In this document: positions 1 to 8,996 of the stretch, one piece after another
How positions within the stretch are numbered: the stretch's first letter is position 1
Layout: each line of letters starts with the position of its first letter
DNA from: Bacillota bacterium
Lineage (GTDB): Bacteria > Bacillota > Clostridia > Lachnospirales > Lachnospiraceae
DNA length: 64,000 nucleotides
Reading direction: 5' to 3'
Assembly: GCA_023663285.1 (NCBI GenBank)
Contig: JAMPHT010000010.1
Location: 18,333 to 82,332 of the forward strand
Position numbers and translations under genes: made by a program
Notes under the pieces: generated by a model
The model's database searches: none
Told to the model about the DNA's origin: nothing
The model's input: the letters and a program-made list of their open reading frames with translations, nothing else

Positions 1-1503
1 GAGATCGAGGTCCGGGCACAGCAGATACGCATCTTAGCGGAGGCGGAGACGCCGCCCTTTCCCATTGAAGCGGATTCCAAAACAAAGGAGGAGCTGCGGC
101 TGAAATACCGCTATCTGGATTTGAGAAGACCGGATCTGCAGCGGAACCTGATGCTGCGCAGCAGGATCACCACCACTATCCGCACCTTTTTAAGCGAGGA
201 GGGCTTCCTGGAGATCGAGACTCCGATTTTGAATAAATCCACTCCTGAGGGAGCCAGGGACTATCTGGTGCCAAGCCGTGTCCATCCCGGCGCCTTTTAT
301 GCGCTGCCCCAGTCCCCTCAGATATTCAAGCAGCTGCTGATGTGTTCCGGCTATGATCGTTACTTCCAGGTGGCAAAGTGCTTCCGGGACGAGGACCTGC
401 GGGCGGACAGGCAGCCGGAATTTACCCAGGTGGATCTGGAGATGTCCTTTGTGGACGTGGATGATGTGATAGACGCTACCGAGAGAATGGTGGCAAAGGT
501 GTGCGAAGAGGCCATCGGTCTCAAGGTGCAGCTTCCCATTCGGCGCATGACCTGGGAGGAGGCCATGAACAGGTTCGGCTCCGACAAGCCGGATACCCGT
601 TTCGACATGGAACTGACGGATGTGTCAGAAACGGTCAAAAACTGCGGGTTCGGCGTGTTTACCAGCGCTCTGGAGGCAGGAGGAAGCGTCAGGGGCGTCA
701 ATGTAAAGGGCCAGGCGGAAATGCCCAGGAAAAAGATCGACGCCCTGGTGGAATTTGCAAAGGGCTATGGCGCAAAGGGACTGGCCTATCTGTCCGTGAT
801 GCCGGACGGTACTTATAAGTCCTCCTTTGCAAAGTTTATGACCGAGGAAGAATCAAAGGCGCTGGTGGAAGCCATGGGCGGTGAGCCGGGAGATCTGCTG
901 CTCTTTGCCGCAGACAGGCTGAAGATCGTGTGGTCTGTGCTGGGGGCATTGCGCTGTGAGCTTGCAAGGCAGCTGGACCTGATCGATAACGACAGATTTG
1001 ATTTCCTGTGGATCACCGAGTTCCCCCAGTTTGAGTGGAGCGACGAGGAGGAGCGGTTTGTGGCAATGCACCATCCCTTTACCATGCCTATGGAGGAGGA
1101 TCTGGACAGGCTGGAATCCGACCCCGGCAGCGTCAGGGCGAAAGCATACGATATCGTATTGAACGGCGTGGAGCTGGGAGGCGGCAGCGTCAGAATCTTT
1201 CAGAGCGACGTGCAGGAGAGAATGTTCCGGGCTTTGGGCTTTACGGATGAGAAGGCCCATGAGCAGTTCGGGTTCCTGTTGGACGCCTTTAAATACGGGG
1301 TTCCCCCTCATGCAGGGCTTGCCATCGGCCTGGACCGCTTTGTGATGCTGTTAGTGAAGGCGGAAAGCATCAGAGAGGTGATTGCCTTCCCCAAGGTAAA
1401 GGACGCGTCCTGCCTGATGTCTCAGGCGCCGGGAACGGTGGAGGAGAAGCAGCTGGAGGAACTGGGCTTGAAGCTTGCCCTGACGCAGGAGCGGGATGCA
1501 TGA
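1..1503 (+). CDS. aspS: Aspartyl-tRNA synthetase, 5' end cut by window
   Basis: Charges tRNA-Asp with aspartate in the cytoplasm. The frame is open from base 1, so the anticodon-binding N-terminus lies outside the window. Visible parts are the class II motif 2 region (CFRDEDLRADRQPEFTQVD), the bacterial-type GAD insertion domain in the middle (around bases 600-900), and motif 3 near the C-terminus (GLAIGLDRFVML). The GAD insert marks the long bacterial form rather than the archaeal one. The stop overlaps the ATG of the response regulator at 1500 (ATGA), so the two are probably translationally coupled. An internal TTG at 121 is not the start. Confidence 0.97.
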   Translation, partial: EIEVRAQQIRILAEAETPPFPIEADSKTKEELRLKYRYLDLRRPDLQRNLMLRSRITTTIRTFLSEEGFLEIETPILNKSTPEGARDYLVPSRVHPGAFYALPQSPQIFKQLLMCSGYDRYFQVAKCFRDEDLRADRQPEFTQVDLEMSFVDVDDVIDATERMVAKVCEEAIGLKVQLPIRRMTWEEAMNRFGSDKPDTRFDMELTDVSETVKNCGFGVFTSALEAGGSVRGVNVKGQAEMPRKKIDALVEFAKGYGAKGLAYLSVMPDGTYKSSFAKFMTEEESKALVEAMGGEPGDLLLFAADRLKIVWSVLGALRCELARQLDLIDNDRFDFLWITEFPQFEWSDEEERFVAMHHPFTMPMEEDLDRLESDPGSVRAKAYDIVLNGVELGGGSVRIFQSDVQERMFRALGFTDEKAHEQFGFLLDAFKYGVPPHAGLAIGLDRFVMLLVKAESIREVIAFPKVKDASCLMSQAPGTVEEKQLEELGLKLALTQERDA

Positions 1504-2213
1504 ATATAGCCATTGTGGAGGACGAGGCAGCACACAGCAGGCTGCTGCAGCAGTATATTCAGGCCTGGGCGGAGGCAGGGGGCAAAGCCGTTCATATCCT
1601 TTCCTATGAAAATGCCGAAAGCTTTCTGTTTGGCTTGGAGGATGGAGCGCCGGACGCCGTGTTTGCGGATATCCAGATGCCCGGAATGAACGGGATGGAT
1701 ATGGTGAGGAAGCTGCGGGAGAAGGACAGTGCCATACCGGTGATATTTACCACAGGGCTGTCCGATTATCTTAGAGAGGGCTACGAGGTGCAGGCCCTCC
1801 ACTATCTGATCAAACCTATATCGGCGGAAAAGGTAGCTGAATGCATGGACAGGGTGTGCAGCCGGAACAATGCCCGGAACCTGTTTATGGTTAGACATGA
1901 AGGCGGCATGGTAAGACTGGATCTGGGGGAGACGAATTACTGCGAGGCGGAGGGGCATTACACAAGGTTTGCCATGGCGGACAGGACCTCCATTCGGGTG
2001 CTGCGGAGTATTTCGGAGCTGGAGAAGGAGTTGCCGGGGAAGGCTTTTGCCAAATGCCATCGTTCTTATCTGTGCAATCTGGAGAATGTAAAACAAATCA
2101 TGCAGGATAGAGTTATCTTTGACAACGGGGAGTCCGTTCCGGTGAGCAGGAGGCTGTATCAGGAGTTTAACCGGAGGTTTATAGAGTTTTACAGGGGATG
2201 TGAAAAGGGATGA
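1500..2213 (+). CDS. LytTR-family response regulator
   Basis: 237 residues. The N-terminal receiver domain has the acidic pair at residues 7-8 and the phosphoacceptor Asp57 in FADIQMPGMNGMD. The C-terminal LytTR DNA-binding domain covers roughly residues 135-235 (NYCEAEGHYTRF, CHRSYLCNLENV). Proteins of this build (AgrA/VirR/LytR class) regulate peptide signalling, bacteriocin or cell-envelope genes. The start overlaps the aspS stop and the end overlaps the kinase start, so it forms a two-component pair with the next gene. The ABC exporter genes downstream are possible targets, but no LytTR operator was identified. Confidence 0.92.
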   Translation: MNIAIVEDEAAHSRLLQQYIQAWAEAGGKAVHILSYENAESFLFGLEDGAPDAVFADIQMPGMNGMDMVRKLREKDSAIPVIFTTGLSDYLREGYEVQALHYLIKPISAEKVAECMDRVCSRNNARNLFMVRHEGGMVRLDLGETNYCEAEGHYTRFAMADRTSIRVLRSISELEKELPGKAFAKCHRSYLCNLENVKQIMQDRVIFDNGESVPVSRRLYQEFNRRFIEFYRGCEKG

Positions 2214-2956
2214 TGATTCTTTGGATAGCAGCAGGGCTTCTTCTCTTCCTGGGGCTGCTGCTTGGGGGAAGGGTCTGGATCGGCAGGCTGGTGGACCGGC
2301 GGATCGGCCGCTATCAGAGCGATCTGCTTAAAAGGCACTGCGAGGAAGTGGAAAATATGTACAGGCAGACCAGGGGCTGGCGGCATGACTACCACAATCA
2401 TATCCAGACCATGAAAGCCTATCTGGCTTTTGGGGAGACGGACAAGCTTAAGAGTTATCTTGACAGGCTGGACGAGGATCTTACTACCGTTGACACCGTG
2501 ATCAAGACGGGCAATGTGATGATCGACGCGATCTTAAACAGCAAGCTGTCTCTGGCAAGGGAAAAACAGATCGCCGTGGAGGCTAAGGCCATCGTTCCTC
2601 CGCAGCTGGATATTTCCGAGGTAGACCTGTCGCTGATCATCGGGAACCTGATGGACAATGCCATGGAAGCCTGTCTTGGGATCGAGGAAGAAAGCCGACG
2701 GTTTATCCGGGTCTATATTGATACCATCAAGGGTCAGCTGTATATTTATGTCATGAATGCCGTGAACGGGCGGCCGGGGAAAAAGCGGGAGGAGAACCGC
2801 CAGGTCAGGTATCTGTCCACCAAGGACGGAAGGAATCATGGCTTCGGACTGATGCGGATCGATCGGGTGGTGGCAAGGTGTAAGGGATATATTGACAGGC
2901 AGGACGAGGAAAATGTATTTGCCACGGAGATCCTTCTGCCGTTGGTGCACGAATGA
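2210..2956 (+). CDS. GHKL-domain sensor histidine kinase
   Basis: 248 residues. One N-terminal membrane helix (residues about 3-20) is followed by a short linker, a phosphoacceptor helix with RHDYHNH (His59 region) and a GHKL ATPase domain (NLMDNAMEAC as N box, HGFGL as G box). The AgrC-like catalytic half is present, but the usual multi-pass sensor domain is missing, so the input signal is unclear. It may sense through the single helix or through a partner. It partners the LytTR regulator just upstream by genetic overlap. A terminator hairpin starts inside its last codons. Confidence 0.9.
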   Translation: MMILWIAAGLLLFLGLLLGGRVWIGRLVDRRIGRYQSDLLKRHCEEVENMYRQTRGWRHDYHNHIQTMKAYLAFGETDKLKSYLDRLDEDLTTVDTVIKTGNVMIDAILNSKLSLAREKQIAVEAKAIVPPQLDISEVDLSLIIGNLMDNAMEACLGIEEESRRFIRVYIDTIKGQLYIYVMNAVNGRPGKKREENRQVRYLSTKDGRNHGFGLMRIDRVVARCKGYIDRQDEENVFATEILLPLVHE

Positions 2957-2976
2957 GACCATTCGTGCATTTTTTG
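2946..2976 (+). terminator. Rho-independent terminator overlapping the kinase stop
   Basis: Perfect 10-bp inverted repeat TGCACGAATG / CATTCGTGCA with a 4-base loop, followed by six T. The left arm is coding sequence and includes part of the kinase stop codon. It separates the two-component genes from the ABC exporter operon. Confidence 0.9.
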
Positions 2977-3244
2977 TTTGTGGCGGCGAGAATGGTGCTA
3001 TGATAAGCCGGATGAAAGAGAAGAGCGAATGCCGGCAGAGTGTTTTCGCAGATGACCCGCAGGAAGGGCAGAGGACTGCAGCAGCGTGTAGGGGCGGAGG
3101 ACTGCGGCAGTGTACCCAAGGAGAGGAAACTGCCCGGCAGGAGGGCGTAAGGGGAACAGAGGCAGCAGGCCGGATAATGTGTGAGCTGAGCCGGGACATA
3201 TTTGCAGGCGGTACGTCAGAAAATGAGGTTGGAGGCGTAGAAAA

Positions 3245-5212
3245 ATGAAGCAGACGAAAACCAAAACAAAAGCGCAGACAGAAACAAAAGCGCAAGCGGA
3301 AACAAAAGCGCAAGCAGAAACAAAAGCGCAAGCAGAAACAAAAGCACAGACAGAAACAAAAGCGCAGACAGAAACAAAAGCACAGACAGGAACACAGTAC
3401 GAAAAGACCTACAATATCTTACAGAACATAGGCTATTATTTTACGCTATACAGGCGCACCATTCCCGTATTTTTGTGGCTGTGCCTTGCGGAGATCGTTT
3501 TTGGCGCCATACAGCCTCTTTTCGGTATTTATCTGCCCAAGCTGGCGGTGGATCTGGTGACGGAGGGAGTCACCTGGCAGCGGCTGCTCATTACGCTGGG
3601 GGTATTCGGGCTGCTGTACTTAAGCGTGCAGGTGGTAGAGACGGCCAGCGGGCACGGGAAATATTTTCTCTATAATAGCAGGCGGAACCTCCTGCTGGCC
3701 AACTTATTCTTAAAGAGCCTGCGGGTACCTTATCGCTATGTGGAGGAGGGAGCCGCCAAGGAGCTGTACTGGAAGGCGCTGGGGGTGGTGGACAGGGGAG
3801 ACTGGAGCGCTGTCTGTAAGATGACCTACGGCACCATCGACATTATTAAAAATGTGATCAGCTTCGCGTTGTACGGCACTGTGCTCAGCTTTTTAAGCCC
3901 CTGGGTGGCGGCGCTGCTGTTTACGCTGTCTCTGCTACAGTATGTCATCAGCCTCTCCAAAATCAAATATATGGAGAAATTCCGGGAAGAGGATGCGGAT
4001 CTGGCAAAGAAGAGGACCTATGTCTTTAACAATGCCATAGGAAACCGGAATGCAGCCAAGGACGTGAGGATCTTCGGGATGAAGGGCTGGCTGAACAAGC
4101 AAAAGGATATGCTGTTAGACAGGAGCAGAAGGCTGGAGAAGCGGAAGGGAATGGCGGAGTACCGTTACTGGCAGCTGGGCAGCCTGCTGACCTTGGCCAG
4201 AGATATATTTGCCTATGCTTATCTGCTGAAGCAGGTGTTTGACGAAAGCGTGGGTCCGGGAGAATTTGTGCTGTACTTTGGAGCTATTACCGGCTTTTCC
4301 GGATTCTTAGGAAGCATCATGGACGGATTGGCACAGCTGCGCAGCGGCTCCAGAGATACCAGCTTTTACAGGACCTATATGGATCTGCCGGAGGAGGACC
4401 TGCATATCGGAAACAGGCATATTTCGGAATTGGAGCAGCCGGTGTCCATAGAATTTCGGGATGTGTCCTTTTCCTATGACGACGGGGAGAGCAAAATCTT
4501 CGACCATTTTAACCTGAAAATAAACGCCGGGGAAAAGCTGGCCCTGGTGGGAGTCAACGGCGCGGGAAAGAGTACTCTGGTGAAGCTGCTCTGCGGGATG
4601 TACGATCCGGACGAGGGCGCCATCCTGATAGGGGGCGTGGACAGAAACGAATTTCCCAGAGCGGAGCTGTTTCAGCTGTTTTCCGCCGTTTTTCAGGAGG
4701 CGTTCCTGCTGCCTGTGACGGTGGCGGAAAATCTTACCTTTGAAAGTGAGTATGATGAGAAAAGAGCCTGGCAGGCATTGGAGGATGCAGGGCTTTCGGA
4801 GAAGTTCCGGGAAAAGGGCTTTACCATGGATACCTTTTTTGACAAGGACATGGACGAGAACGGGGCGGAGCTGTCGGGAGGAGAGACCCAGCGTTTCCTG
4901 CTGGCAAGGGCTCTCTATAAGGACGCGCCTGTGCTGGTGCTGGATGAGCCCACGGCGGCGCTGGACCCTATTGCGGAATCGGAGATCTATGACAACTATG
5001 CCCGATTTTCCGATGGTAAGACGGCGATCTTTATTTCCCACAGACTGGCCAGCACCCGGTTTTCAGACCGGATCGTGCTGCTTGGGGAAGGCGGCATTCT
5101 GGAGGAGGGAAGCCACCAGGAGCTGATGGACCGTAAAGGGGCTTACGCGGAAATGTTTGAGGTGCAGAGCCGTTACTATGCTAAGGATCGGCTGGAAAAG
5201 GAGGTGTTTTAA
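3245..5212 (+). CDS. ABC exporter subunit 1 (membrane + ATPase fusion) with repeat tail
   Basis: 655 residues. After a hydrophilic tail of KAQ(A/T)ET repeats (residues about 8-50) comes a six-helix exporter membrane domain (about 60-360). The ATPase domain has Walker A GVNGAGKST, signature LSGGE, Walker B VLVLDEPTAALD with the catalytic Glu, and the H-loop SHR. It probably exports a peptide or small molecule as a dimer with the next gene, which starts 2 bp downstream. The RDVRIFGMKGW segment resembles peptide-exporter families common in Lachnospiraceae. The substrate is unknown. The 288 bases upstream hold the kinase terminator and no convincing gene. Confidence 0.9.
   Translation: MKQTKTKTKAQTETKAQAETKAQAETKAQAETKAQTETKAQTETKAQTGTQYEKTYNILQNIGYYFTLYRRTIPVFLWLCLAEIVFGAIQPLFGIYLPKLAVDLVTEGVTWQRLLITLGVFGLLYLSVQVVETASGHGKYFLYNSRRNLLLANLFLKSLRVPYRYVEEGAAKELYWKALGVVDRGDWSAVCKMTYGTIDIIKNVISFALYGTVLSFLSPWVAALLFTLSLLQYVISLSKIKYMEKFREEDADLAKKRTYVFNNAIGNRNAAKDVRIFGMKGWLNKQKDMLLDRSRRLEKRKGMAEYRYWQLGSLLTLARDIFAYAYLLKQVFDESVGPGEFVLYFGAITGFSGFLGSIMDGLAQLRSGSRDTSFYRTYMDLPEEDLHIGNRHISELEQPVSIEFRDVSFSYDDGESKIFDHFNLKINAGEKLALVGVNGAGKSTLVKLLCGMYDPDEGAILIGGVDRNEFPRAELFQLFSAVFQEAFLLPVTVAENLTFESEYDEKRAWQALEDAGLSEKFREKGFTMDTFFDKDMDENGAELSGGETQRFLLARALYKDAPVLVLDEPTAALDPIAESEIYDNYARFSDGKTAIFISHRLASTRFSDRIVLLGEGGILEEGSHQELMDRKGAYAEMFEVQSRYYAKDRLEKEVF
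3266..3391 (+). repeat. Seven tandem 18-bp repeats in an ABC exporter N-terminus
   Basis: Seven head-to-tail copies of an 18-base unit (consensus ACAAAAGCGCARRCAGAA) encode a KAQ(A/T)ET hexapeptide repeat. The middle copies are almost identical. Being a multiple of three, copy-number change would keep the reading frame and only alter the length of the N-terminal tail. Confidence 0.92.
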
Positions 5213-5214
5213 GG

Positions 5215-7095
5215 ATGCTTGAGGAATCAAAACTTTTGGAAAAGCAGTCCTTTCGGCAGCAGCTTGACAATGTGCGGCAGGTGATGAAGCTGCTTGTGAG
5301 CCTTGATCGGGGCTATGTGCCGCTTAATCTGGTTTCCGTCCTTCTGGCGGTGGGCTTGACTTACGGGGGAATGCTGCTGTCTGCCTATGTGCTGAATCAG
5401 GTTGCAGGAGGGTTTGAATTTTCACAGCTGCTGGGGCAGGTTATTTTCGGCGTGGTATTTTTAAGCCTGGGAAGATCGGCGGAAAACATCCTGAATCGAC
5501 GGATAGACGTGAGAAGTCAGGTGCTTTCGGAAAGGCATCAGGCCCTGCAGCAGGAAAAGATCATGCAGCTGGACTTTTCGCTGCTGGACAGTCCCAGGCT
5601 GAAGGAGATACAGGAGAGGATACGGATGGACGGCAACTGGGGCGCCGGTATTTTCAGTATGCTCTGGCAGGGAAAGGGCGTATTGGGTAATCTGGTGGAG
5701 CTGGTGGCAGCGGTGATCATCGGAGCCCCTGTGTTTGCCTGGTTTGGAAAGAGCGACCTGGGATGGGTCTCTGCCATTCTGCTTCTGCTGTGTCTGTGTC
5801 TGGGAATCTGTATGAAGCTGTTTCGGTATTTCAGGAATAAGACTCTTTATGTCATGTTTCATGTGCCTGACAGGGAGGAGAAGAAGTTCCTGTGGAATTA
5901 TATATGGGATTTTGCCTACGGGTCCTGGCGTTACCGCTACGGCAACGGCAAGGATGTGAGGATCTACAACAGCTATGAGGTGATGAAGCGCTGGACCTAT
6001 GACAAGCTGCAGGGAAAGGAATGGAAGGATTATACGATAAAGCGGCCCGCAATCGGTGAGGGCGGCAGTGACGGAGTCTGGTCAGCCATGTATGTGCTTT
6101 CGGTCATAGGAGCCTATTGTATAGTGGCTCTGGCGGCATTGAAGGGGAATATGCCGGTGGGCTCTCTGGTCCTGTACGCCGGATGCCTTTCCAACATTCT
6201 GAATCAGGCGTTAAATGTTGTGCAGGGGTGCCGGGAGGTCAGCCTGACGGCCAGAAAGCAGATCGGGGTCATGGAGCTTTTGGAGCTGTCCGATGAGATG
6301 TACAAGGGCTCCCTGCCCATGGAGAAGCGCAGCGATAATGAATACCGCATTGAATTCAAGAATGTTTCCTTCAAATATCCGGGGAGCGAGACTTACGCCC
6401 TGAAGGATTTTTCCGTGGAGCTTAAGGTGGGGGAGCGGCTTGCCATTGTGGGCAGGAACGGTTCCGGGAAAACCACCATGATAAAGCTGCTGTGCAGGCT
6501 GTACGACCCGCAGGAGGGGGAGATATTGGTCAACGGCGTGGATATCAGGAAGTTCCGCCATGATGAGTATTCCAGGCTTTTTTCCGTGGTGTTTCAGGAC
6601 TATGTGCTCTTTGCCCTGATGCTGGCGGAAAATATTGCGGTAGACAAGGAGTATGACAGGGAAAAGGTGCAGCGGTGCCTTAAAGACGCAGGCTTCGGGG
6701 AACGGCTGGCGAAGCTGGGAGAGAAAGGGATCGAGAGTTACCTCTACAAGGATTACACGGACGAGGGGATAGAGATCAGCGGCGGGGAGGCCCAGAAGCT
6801 GGCCATTGCCAGGGCTATATACAAGGAGGCGCCCTTTGTGCTGCTGGATGAGCCAACGGCGGCGCTGGACCCCATTGCGGAGGCGGAGATCTACCACAAT
6901 TTTGACAAGATCGCCGGAGACAAGACTGCCATCTATATCAGCCACAGGCTGTCCTCCTGCCGGTTCTGTGACAAGATCGCCGTGTTTGACCAAGGAAGGC
7001 TGGTGCAGATGGGCAGCCACGAGGAGCTGCTGGCTCAGGAAGGGGGAGTCTATGCTTCCCTTTGGAGCGCGCAGGCGAAGTATTATGAGATGTAA
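5215..7095 (+). CDS. ABC exporter subunit 2 (membrane + ATPase fusion)
   Basis: 626 residues, same build as the preceding gene but without the repeat tail. The membrane domain is in the first 340 residues. The ATPase has Walker A GRNGSGKTT, signature ISGGE, Walker B FVLLDEPTAALD and SHR. Both partners keep the catalytic Glu, so both ATP sites should be active, unlike the exporter at 9821-13430. The start lies just after GGAGG in the end of the upstream gene, which implies translational coupling. The operon ends at the terminator at 7138. Confidence 0.9.
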   Translation: MLEESKLLEKQSFRQQLDNVRQVMKLLVSLDRGYVPLNLVSVLLAVGLTYGGMLLSAYVLNQVAGGFEFSQLLGQVIFGVVFLSLGRSAENILNRRIDVRSQVLSERHQALQQEKIMQLDFSLLDSPRLKEIQERIRMDGNWGAGIFSMLWQGKGVLGNLVELVAAVIIGAPVFAWFGKSDLGWVSAILLLLCLCLGICMKLFRYFRNKTLYVMFHVPDREEKKFLWNYIWDFAYGSWRYRYGNGKDVRIYNSYEVMKRWTYDKLQGKEWKDYTIKRPAIGEGGSDGVWSAMYVLSVIGAYCIVALAALKGNMPVGSLVLYAGCLSNILNQALNVVQGCREVSLTARKQIGVMELLELSDEMYKGSLPMEKRSDNEYRIEFKNVSFKYPGSETYALKDFSVELKVGERLAIVGRNGSGKTTMIKLLCRLYDPQEGEILVNGVDIRKFRHDEYSRLFSVVFQDYVLFALMLAENIAVDKEYDREKVQRCLKDAGFGERLAKLGEKGIESYLYKDYTDEGIEISGGEAQKLAIARAIYKEAPFVLLDEPTAALDPIAEAEIYHNFDKIAGDKTAIYISHRLSSCRFCDKIAVFDQGRLVQMGSHEELLAQEGGVYASLWSAQAKYYEM

Positions 7096-7137
7096 TGAAC
7101 CGGCCTATAACATCAAGGCATCTGAATAGTGTAAATC

Positions 7138-7172
7138 AAGCTCTCGTTTTTATTGAAAACGGGGGCTTTTGA
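7138..7172 (+). terminator. Terminator after ABC exporter operon
   Basis: Thirteen-pair stem (two G-U pairs) AAGCTCTCGTTTT / AAAACGGGGGCTT with a five-base loop and a short T run. It lies between the GC-rich exporter operon and the AT-rich restriction-modification pair. Confidence 0.8.
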
Positions 7173-7231
7173 TGTTAGAATGTATTTGAAAGAATTGAAA
7201 AGTCAGTATTAAATTTTGGAGAAGAATAAGT

Positions 7232-8107
7232 ATGATCGAGAAAGTATATATTCCACCGATAAAAATACAGGGCATCAAAACGAAAATCGTACCGTTGATT
7301 TCAGAAGTGGCTTGGATCGATGATGCTACGGTATGGATAGAGCCCTTTATGGGTTCGGGCGTTGTTGGGTTTAATCTGGCGCCTGAGAGGGCTGTATTTG
7401 CTGATACAAATCCTCATACGATAAAATTGTATAACGCTATAAAAGCAGGGGATATAACATCATATAGTGTCAGGGAATTTTTGGAAAGAGAAGGGAAAAA
7501 GCTGGAGGAGAAGGATGATAAATATTACTACTATATAAGAGACAGATTTAACGAAGAACAGAATCCGCTGGATTTTCTGTTTTTGAACAGAAGCTGTTTT
7601 AACGGTATGATTAGATTTAACCGCAACTATCAATTTAATGTACCATATGGGCATAAGCCGGAAAGATTTGCCAAGGCCTATGTTACAAAAGTTGTCAATC
7701 AGGTAAAAAGGCTGGAAACGATTTTCGCAGGCGCAGATTGGGAATTCAAATGTCAGTCATTTGAACAGACAATAGATGAAGCTGCCTGCAATTCGTTTAT
7801 ATATTGCGATCCGCCATATATAGGGAGGCATGTGGACTATTATGACAGTTGGGACGTAGAGCATGAAATAAGGCTGCATGATGCGTTGGTCAAGTCGGGA
7901 GCACATTTTATGCTGTCAACATGGGATAAAAATAAGTATAGAGAAAATGAATATATTGATACGATTTGGAAAGATTGTCATAAGGTAAATCAGGAGCATT
8001 TTTATCATGTGGGAGCGAAGGAGTCCAATAGAAACGCTATGCTGGAAGCACTGCTGATGAACTATGATCCCGCAGATATTCCATTGCGCGGGAAAAGGAC
8101 GGGATAA
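7232..8107 (+). CDS. EcoRV-type adenine-N6 DNA methyltransferase
   Basis: 291 residues, a D12/Dam-class alpha-type methylase. Visible motifs are the N-terminal PPIKIQGIKTK, the AdoMet site EPFMGSGVVGFNLAP, NRSCFNGMIRFN, and catalytic DPPY starting at Asp193. The start, the middle (PLDFLFLNRSCFNGMIRFN) and IGRHVDYY agree closely with M.EcoRV as I recall it. The expected activity is methylation of adenine in GATATC, protecting the host from the nuclease encoded 30 bp downstream. The start is set by GGAGAAG 7-8 bases upstream. Base composition is clearly more AT-rich than the flanks, suggesting transfer. The specificity is inferred. Confidence 0.93.
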   Translation: MIEKVYIPPIKIQGIKTKIVPLISEVAWIDDATVWIEPFMGSGVVGFNLAPERAVFADTNPHTIKLYNAIKAGDITSYSVREFLEREGKKLEEKDDKYYYYIRDRFNEEQNPLDFLFLNRSCFNGMIRFNRNYQFNVPYGHKPERFAKAYVTKVVNQVKRLETIFAGADWEFKCQSFEQTIDEAACNSFIYCDPPYIGRHVDYYDSWDVEHEIRLHDALVKSGAHFMLSTWDKNKYRENEYIDTIWKDCHKVNQEHFYHVGAKESNRNAMLEALLMNYDPADIPLRGKRTG

Positions 8108-8137
8108 GGCGGCAGATCAAAAAACAAAGGAGACGAT

Positions 8138-8992
8138 ATGGAATTAGATTTCATAGAGGTATTCAATAAGAAACTGGAAGAGAAAAATATTGATTGGGAG
8201 GTCAGCGCACTGATCTCGCCTGATGGCAGATTGTTTTCTCTTGGGAGTGACTCGAAGTTAATAGGGCGGATCTTTGAGTTGATTTGTTATAATATTTTAC
8301 AGGAAATCGCAGATGAAAATGGATTAATATTGCATCCTTCGGAAGCACAGACGGTATATCCTGATTTTACGCTTATGAGGAGTACGGATGATAAAAAGAA
8401 GATCGCTGTGGATATAAAAACTACATATAGAAAATTTTTAAAGAGCGGAGTGCCGTCCGGATATGTATTTACACTTGGTTCATATGCGTCCTATATGCGT
8501 GACGGCAAGAAGAATATATCATATCCCTACAACGAATATGCAAAGCATTATGTAATAGGATTTATATATACAAGGAATGAAAATGCTTCGGAAGGAAAAG
8601 TATTTAGCATTAACGATTTGAGTGAATTGCCTGTTCCATATAAGGATGTTGAGGTTTTTGTTCAGGAAAAATATAAAATAGCAGGAGACAGGCCAGGAAG
8701 CAGGAATACAGAGAATATCGGCTCATTTAAAACAAACCGGATAGATTATTTAGTCAATGGAGAAGGCCCTTTTTCGGAGCTTGGAATAGAAATATATGAA
8801 GATTATTGGCGCGGATTTAAGAAATACAGGGAAGAATCCAAATATACGTCTTTGGAAGGATACTTGGAGCTTCAGGAAGGTAGTAATGGAGAAGCTTTGA
8901 GAAAAATTTATGAGCTTTGGAAGGAGAAGCATTGCAAACTGAATAGCGTAGATCAAGCTGATAATAGCGGTATTGCAGGAGGATCGCCATAG
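8138..8992 (+). CDS. EcoRV-like type II restriction endonuclease
   Basis: 284 residues; EcoRV itself is about 245. The active site PD-(D/E)XK is visible as YPDFTL (Asp76) and VDIKTTY (Asp92, Lys94), with the same spacing as EcoRV Asp74/Asp90/Lys92. Other matching blocks are the LGSDSKL segment, SYASYMRDGKKNISYPYNEY, YVIGFIYTR, and AGDRPGSRNTENIGS in the position of the EcoRV recognition loop. It should cut GATATC bluntly as a homodimer. It follows the methylase by 30 bp on the same strand. No controller (C) protein gene is seen. The C-terminus is longer than in EcoRV. Confidence 0.92.
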   Translation: MELDFIEVFNKKLEEKNIDWEVSALISPDGRLFSLGSDSKLIGRIFELICYNILQEIADENGLILHPSEAQTVYPDFTLMRSTDDKKKIAVDIKTTYRKFLKSGVPSGYVFTLGSYASYMRDGKKNISYPYNEYAKHYVIGFIYTRNENASEGKVFSINDLSELPVPYKDVEVFVQEKYKIAGDRPGSRNTENIGSFKTNRIDYLVNGEGPFSELGIEIYEDYWRGFKKYREESKYTSLEGYLELQEGSNGEALRKIYELWKEKHCKLNSVDQADNSGIAGGSP

Positions 8993-8996
8993 AGGA

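Noticed and set aside
2892-3248. 118-codon frame after the kinase gene
   Set aside because: It starts inside the kinase gene, runs through its terminator hairpin, has no good ribosome-binding site and has low-complexity composition.
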